The notes under the pieces were generated by a model, which was not told where the DNA came from, made no database searches, and worked only from the letters and a program-made list of their open reading frames with translations. Positions 63,301 to 64,000 of a stretch of 64,000 bases of DNA are shown here, in pieces. The first letter of the stretch is position 1. Each line of letters starts with the position of its first letter. The translations under genes were made by a program, and so were the position numbers. The stretch is from Candidatus Goldiibacteriota bacterium HGW-Goldbacteria-1 (GTDB taxonomy: Bacteria > Oederibacteriota > PGYV01). The stretch lies in contig PGYV01000001.1 of the NCBI GenBank assembly GCA_002839855.1, forward strand, positions 146,438 to 210,437, written 5' to 3'.

Positions 63301-63402
63301 ATACTCTTCCTGTTCCGCGGATGTGTACGCCGGAATCTGCGTGCATACAGCAGAAATAAACACACAGGTTAATAAAAGTTTTTTCAAATTTACCGCCTTC
63401 AT
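60391..63402 (-). CDS. Very large exported TPR-repeat protein
   Basis: 1003 residues with signal peptide (LLLTCVFISAVCTQIPAYT) and about 25 TPR units through nearly the whole length (examples: YKKGEYSKALSAYMSIPQKY, FRKNDFDAAVKNFDEIIKNY, YKKAIDEFDDVSGIKAEARY, YQDIKKYEEAINIFEKLSAA). Units are CpoB/YbgF-like (YxxAxxxFxxxxxxYP). A short Pro/Val-rich tail ends it. It should be a periplasmic scaffold, presumably working with the barrel and the Exb/TonB motor made from the same transcript. The first ATG lacks a ribosome site; TTG five codons later has AAGGCGG upstream and is a real alternative start. Confidence 0.9.
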   Translation of the reverse strand: MKAVNLKKLLLTCVFISAVCTQIPAYTSAEQEEYDFAYSLFLNNNFSIAENLLKNFIVNRPEAALAGSAYFVRAEAFYKKGEYSKALSAYMSIPQKYPQDVNKFRKELYYRMAECYFNLKDYQSAAKYSEIVLKEYPDSYIAKDACLLAAENLFLSGDYDGALSYLGRLEKYSDYANFDYAYYMTGRVYYEKSLAANGDEKKRMAKESLRFFDRVKNEYPGSEIINHSEFRRANTLYSLEQYKDAVKICDVLLEKNVNDNKFKAMVEYFRAWNYFMLSYYDRAFSAFNSIIKNYPGDMLSIWSEYKKGLCYEAKNDSKAAMEQYQKVMTDYPDTLPAAYSEYAMAYLNQKQGEYYGALNLYGGIISKYSIEELTRASYFMTAEIYTKMDRFAEAAQTYSVIENKYPEDANIARFMKAWCDSNNGNRDSAQAAYNGILSDDKAERGLKAKSTVKLGDIFFEKENPVEAARYYKKAIDEFDDVSGIKAEARYGLGWIHYAANRFDSARLEFDGAAKEAAFAGDAELKTRALFMSANSLYGAYEFDRAYGIYSSILSSKDAPAEIKQEALFYAAFCRYRKEDFDTAASMWRDYLNKTTDRVKKAEAYFRIGWAYFRKNDFDAAVKNFDEIIKNYGDTHLNQEALLKKGDSFYNKAEYAQAVVSYRELVEKYPEHYRVPEALYGIQWSYYQLGDTEKAVEVSRQFLEKYSGSSYAPEIMYRVAEHYYNSSKYETAVSEFAKFTSKHPSHELADNAWYFSGVSNYYLRNYQMSINDFRTIINKFPDSAFVDKALFRTANSYYKLHDYKSAAENYVLFINKYPNSENSCESHFNAAMSYKRTDDMDNAVKMYLAIIDTMPGCKLHERAHMNLAYLYQDIKKYEEAINIFEKLSAAKGKKAAEAQFWIGDIYQAQGKDNEAAAAFNKVYDNFPQDEEWFVPALDGAGKIYEKQGNLKAAISAYKKIVKSAKDVKYTSVAKKRAELLEEQYKLMNPAPAVKPTVKPSGVTQ

Positions 63403-63445
63403 GCTTTTTTAATATCGCCTGATTTATTACCGTCTAAAAAAAAGT

Positions 63446-63485
63446 AAAAAAGCCCCTATCTCACAAGAAGATAGAGGCTTTTTTA
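63446..63485 (-). terminator. Rho-independent terminator of the LysM gene
   Basis: AAAAAAGCCCCTATCT (63446-63461) pairs with AGATAGAGGCTTTTTT (from 63469) with one mismatch and a short loop; T-run on the minus strand. It lies right after the LysM gene stop. Confidence 0.88.
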
Positions 63486-63500
63486 TATTCCACATCCCGA

Positions 63501-64000
63501 TTAATACTTTATAGGAAGCTTTTTCCTTGGTTCCGTGTGAGGTTCATAACGCGGTGTTTCTTTTGCTTTACCGACCGCATCATCTATAACATCATCAGAG
63601 AAGTTCTGATTTATTTCAAAGTTCTGCCTTGGATAAATCAAGTCCGGGTCTTCAATTAAAGCCTTATTGGCTTTATAAATAAGGGGCCACTTGAAAGAAT
63701 CGCCGTAAATTTTGCTTTTGCCGGATATTCTCCAAAGGCTGTCGCCGCTGCTGACCCTGTATTTTGAAAGTTTTCCTGACTTGCTGCTTGCAACCTTAAC
63801 GGGAGCAGGCGCTTCTTCTTCCTCTTCTTCTGCGTACTCTTCATCAGAAGGAGGGGGAGGTACATCTTCACTTTCTTCTTCAGCAGGCGGCGGAACATCG
63901 CTTTCCGCAAATTCGTCAGCAGGAGGAGGCATGTCATCGCTTGCAAAATCGTCTCCCGGCGGCGGCGGTATTTCATCCCCGCCAAAGTCATCTCCCGGGG
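63501..64000 (-). CDS. LysM-domain protein with acidic Pro-rich repeats (runs off window end)
   Basis: The frame is open to the window edge, giving the last 165 residues; the true start lies outside. The visible N-terminal part is a run of Pro-acidic repeats (PPPPGDDFASDD, MPPPADEFAESD, VPPPAEEESEDV, VPPPPSDEEYAEEEEEEA). Then a LysM domain about 50 residues long: KLSKYRVSSGDSLWRISGKS, IYGDSFKWPLIYKANKALIE, DLIYPRQNFEI, binding peptidoglycan. A basic tail ends PRKKLPIKY. This would anchor a disordered acidic arm to the cell wall. It lies upstream of the TPR-TonB operon but ends at its own terminator. Confidence 0.85.
   Translation of the reverse strand, partial: PGDDFGGDEIPPPPGDDFASDDMPPPADEFAESDVPPPAEEESEDVPPPPSDEEYAEEEEEEAPAPVKVASSKSGKLSKYRVSSGDSLWRISGKSKIYGDSFKWPLIYKANKALIEDPDLIYPRQNFEINQNFSDDVIDDAVGKAKETPRYEPHTEPRKKLPIKY

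Noticed and set aside
1-64000. tRNA or rRNA genes
   Set aside because: None seen by eye in the intergenic regions; a covariance-model scan would be decisive.

Overview
The window reads as one contiguous chromosome segment of an uncultured, Gram-negative, fibre-degrading bacterium. Evidence for a Gram-negative envelope: ExbB/ExbD/TonB, a beta-barrel ending in an aromatic residue, and lipoboxes. Evidence for plant-polysaccharide degradation: GH44, GH30, GH5 and GH8 enzymes. The style (secreted enzymes with several hundred residues of alternating Thr-X linker, then a shared C-terminal beta domain) recalls candidate phyla such as Goldbacteria or Elusimicrobia relatives, but no rRNA or full marker set is present, so placement is only an impression. 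I saw no tRNA, rRNA or CRISPR array.

Layout. 1-11.5 kb: a minus-strand cluster for cellulose/xylan breakdown (GH44 partial, LacI regulator plus GH30, GH5, GH8). The three GH genes with their own promoters share a TTGTCT -35 element and an AACCGnTT core near the start of transcription; the lacI-GH30 unit has a 24-bp perfect palindrome. 11.5-20 kb: a repeat-rich spacer, then malQ, glgB, a GNAT enzyme and a YhcG-type nuclease. 20-25 kb: a lipoprotein, a TPR protein, an Rnk-like protein, and an antiporter overlapping an MpsC-like (DUF2294) gene. 25-34.5 kb: aconitase, purA, and a serA-aminotransferase operon with two matching 14-bp operators. 34-39.5 kb: a histidine kinase/response regulator pair and an ABC exporter. 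39.5-45.5 kb: aroQ, then a tandem-duplicated O-antigen-ligase-like protein with TPR tail and a YfhO-like protein. 45.5-47.6 kb: a broken IS21 istB, a TPR lipoprotein and IS21-end-like repeats. 47.6-50 kb: an ArsR/PDO-thioredoxin/thioredoxin reductase operon. 50-56 kb: def-fmt, ridA, a BatD-like protein, an Fe-S protein, yraN and rnhB. 56-64 kb: one tightly packed operon holding a 1003-residue TPR protein, a beta-barrel, ExbB, ExbD, TonB, RsfS and a small RHH-like protein, preceded by a LysM protein that runs off the edge.

Genes that seem to work together: the GH set degrades xylan/glucan outside the cell; malQ and glgB handle stored glycogen; the TonB operon probably energises an outer-membrane process; trxB and the PDO-thioredoxin fusion form a redox pair under a cysteine-rich ArsR.

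The intergenic DNA is unusually structured. At least four dispersed repeat families occur: a ~200-bp element with ~30-bp terminal inverted repeats (four copies), a ~30-bp REP-like palindrome (about twelve copies), a ~125-bp inverted-repeat element, and a tandem AAGCTATAG element that abuts stop codons. No gene for moving any of them lies in the window.
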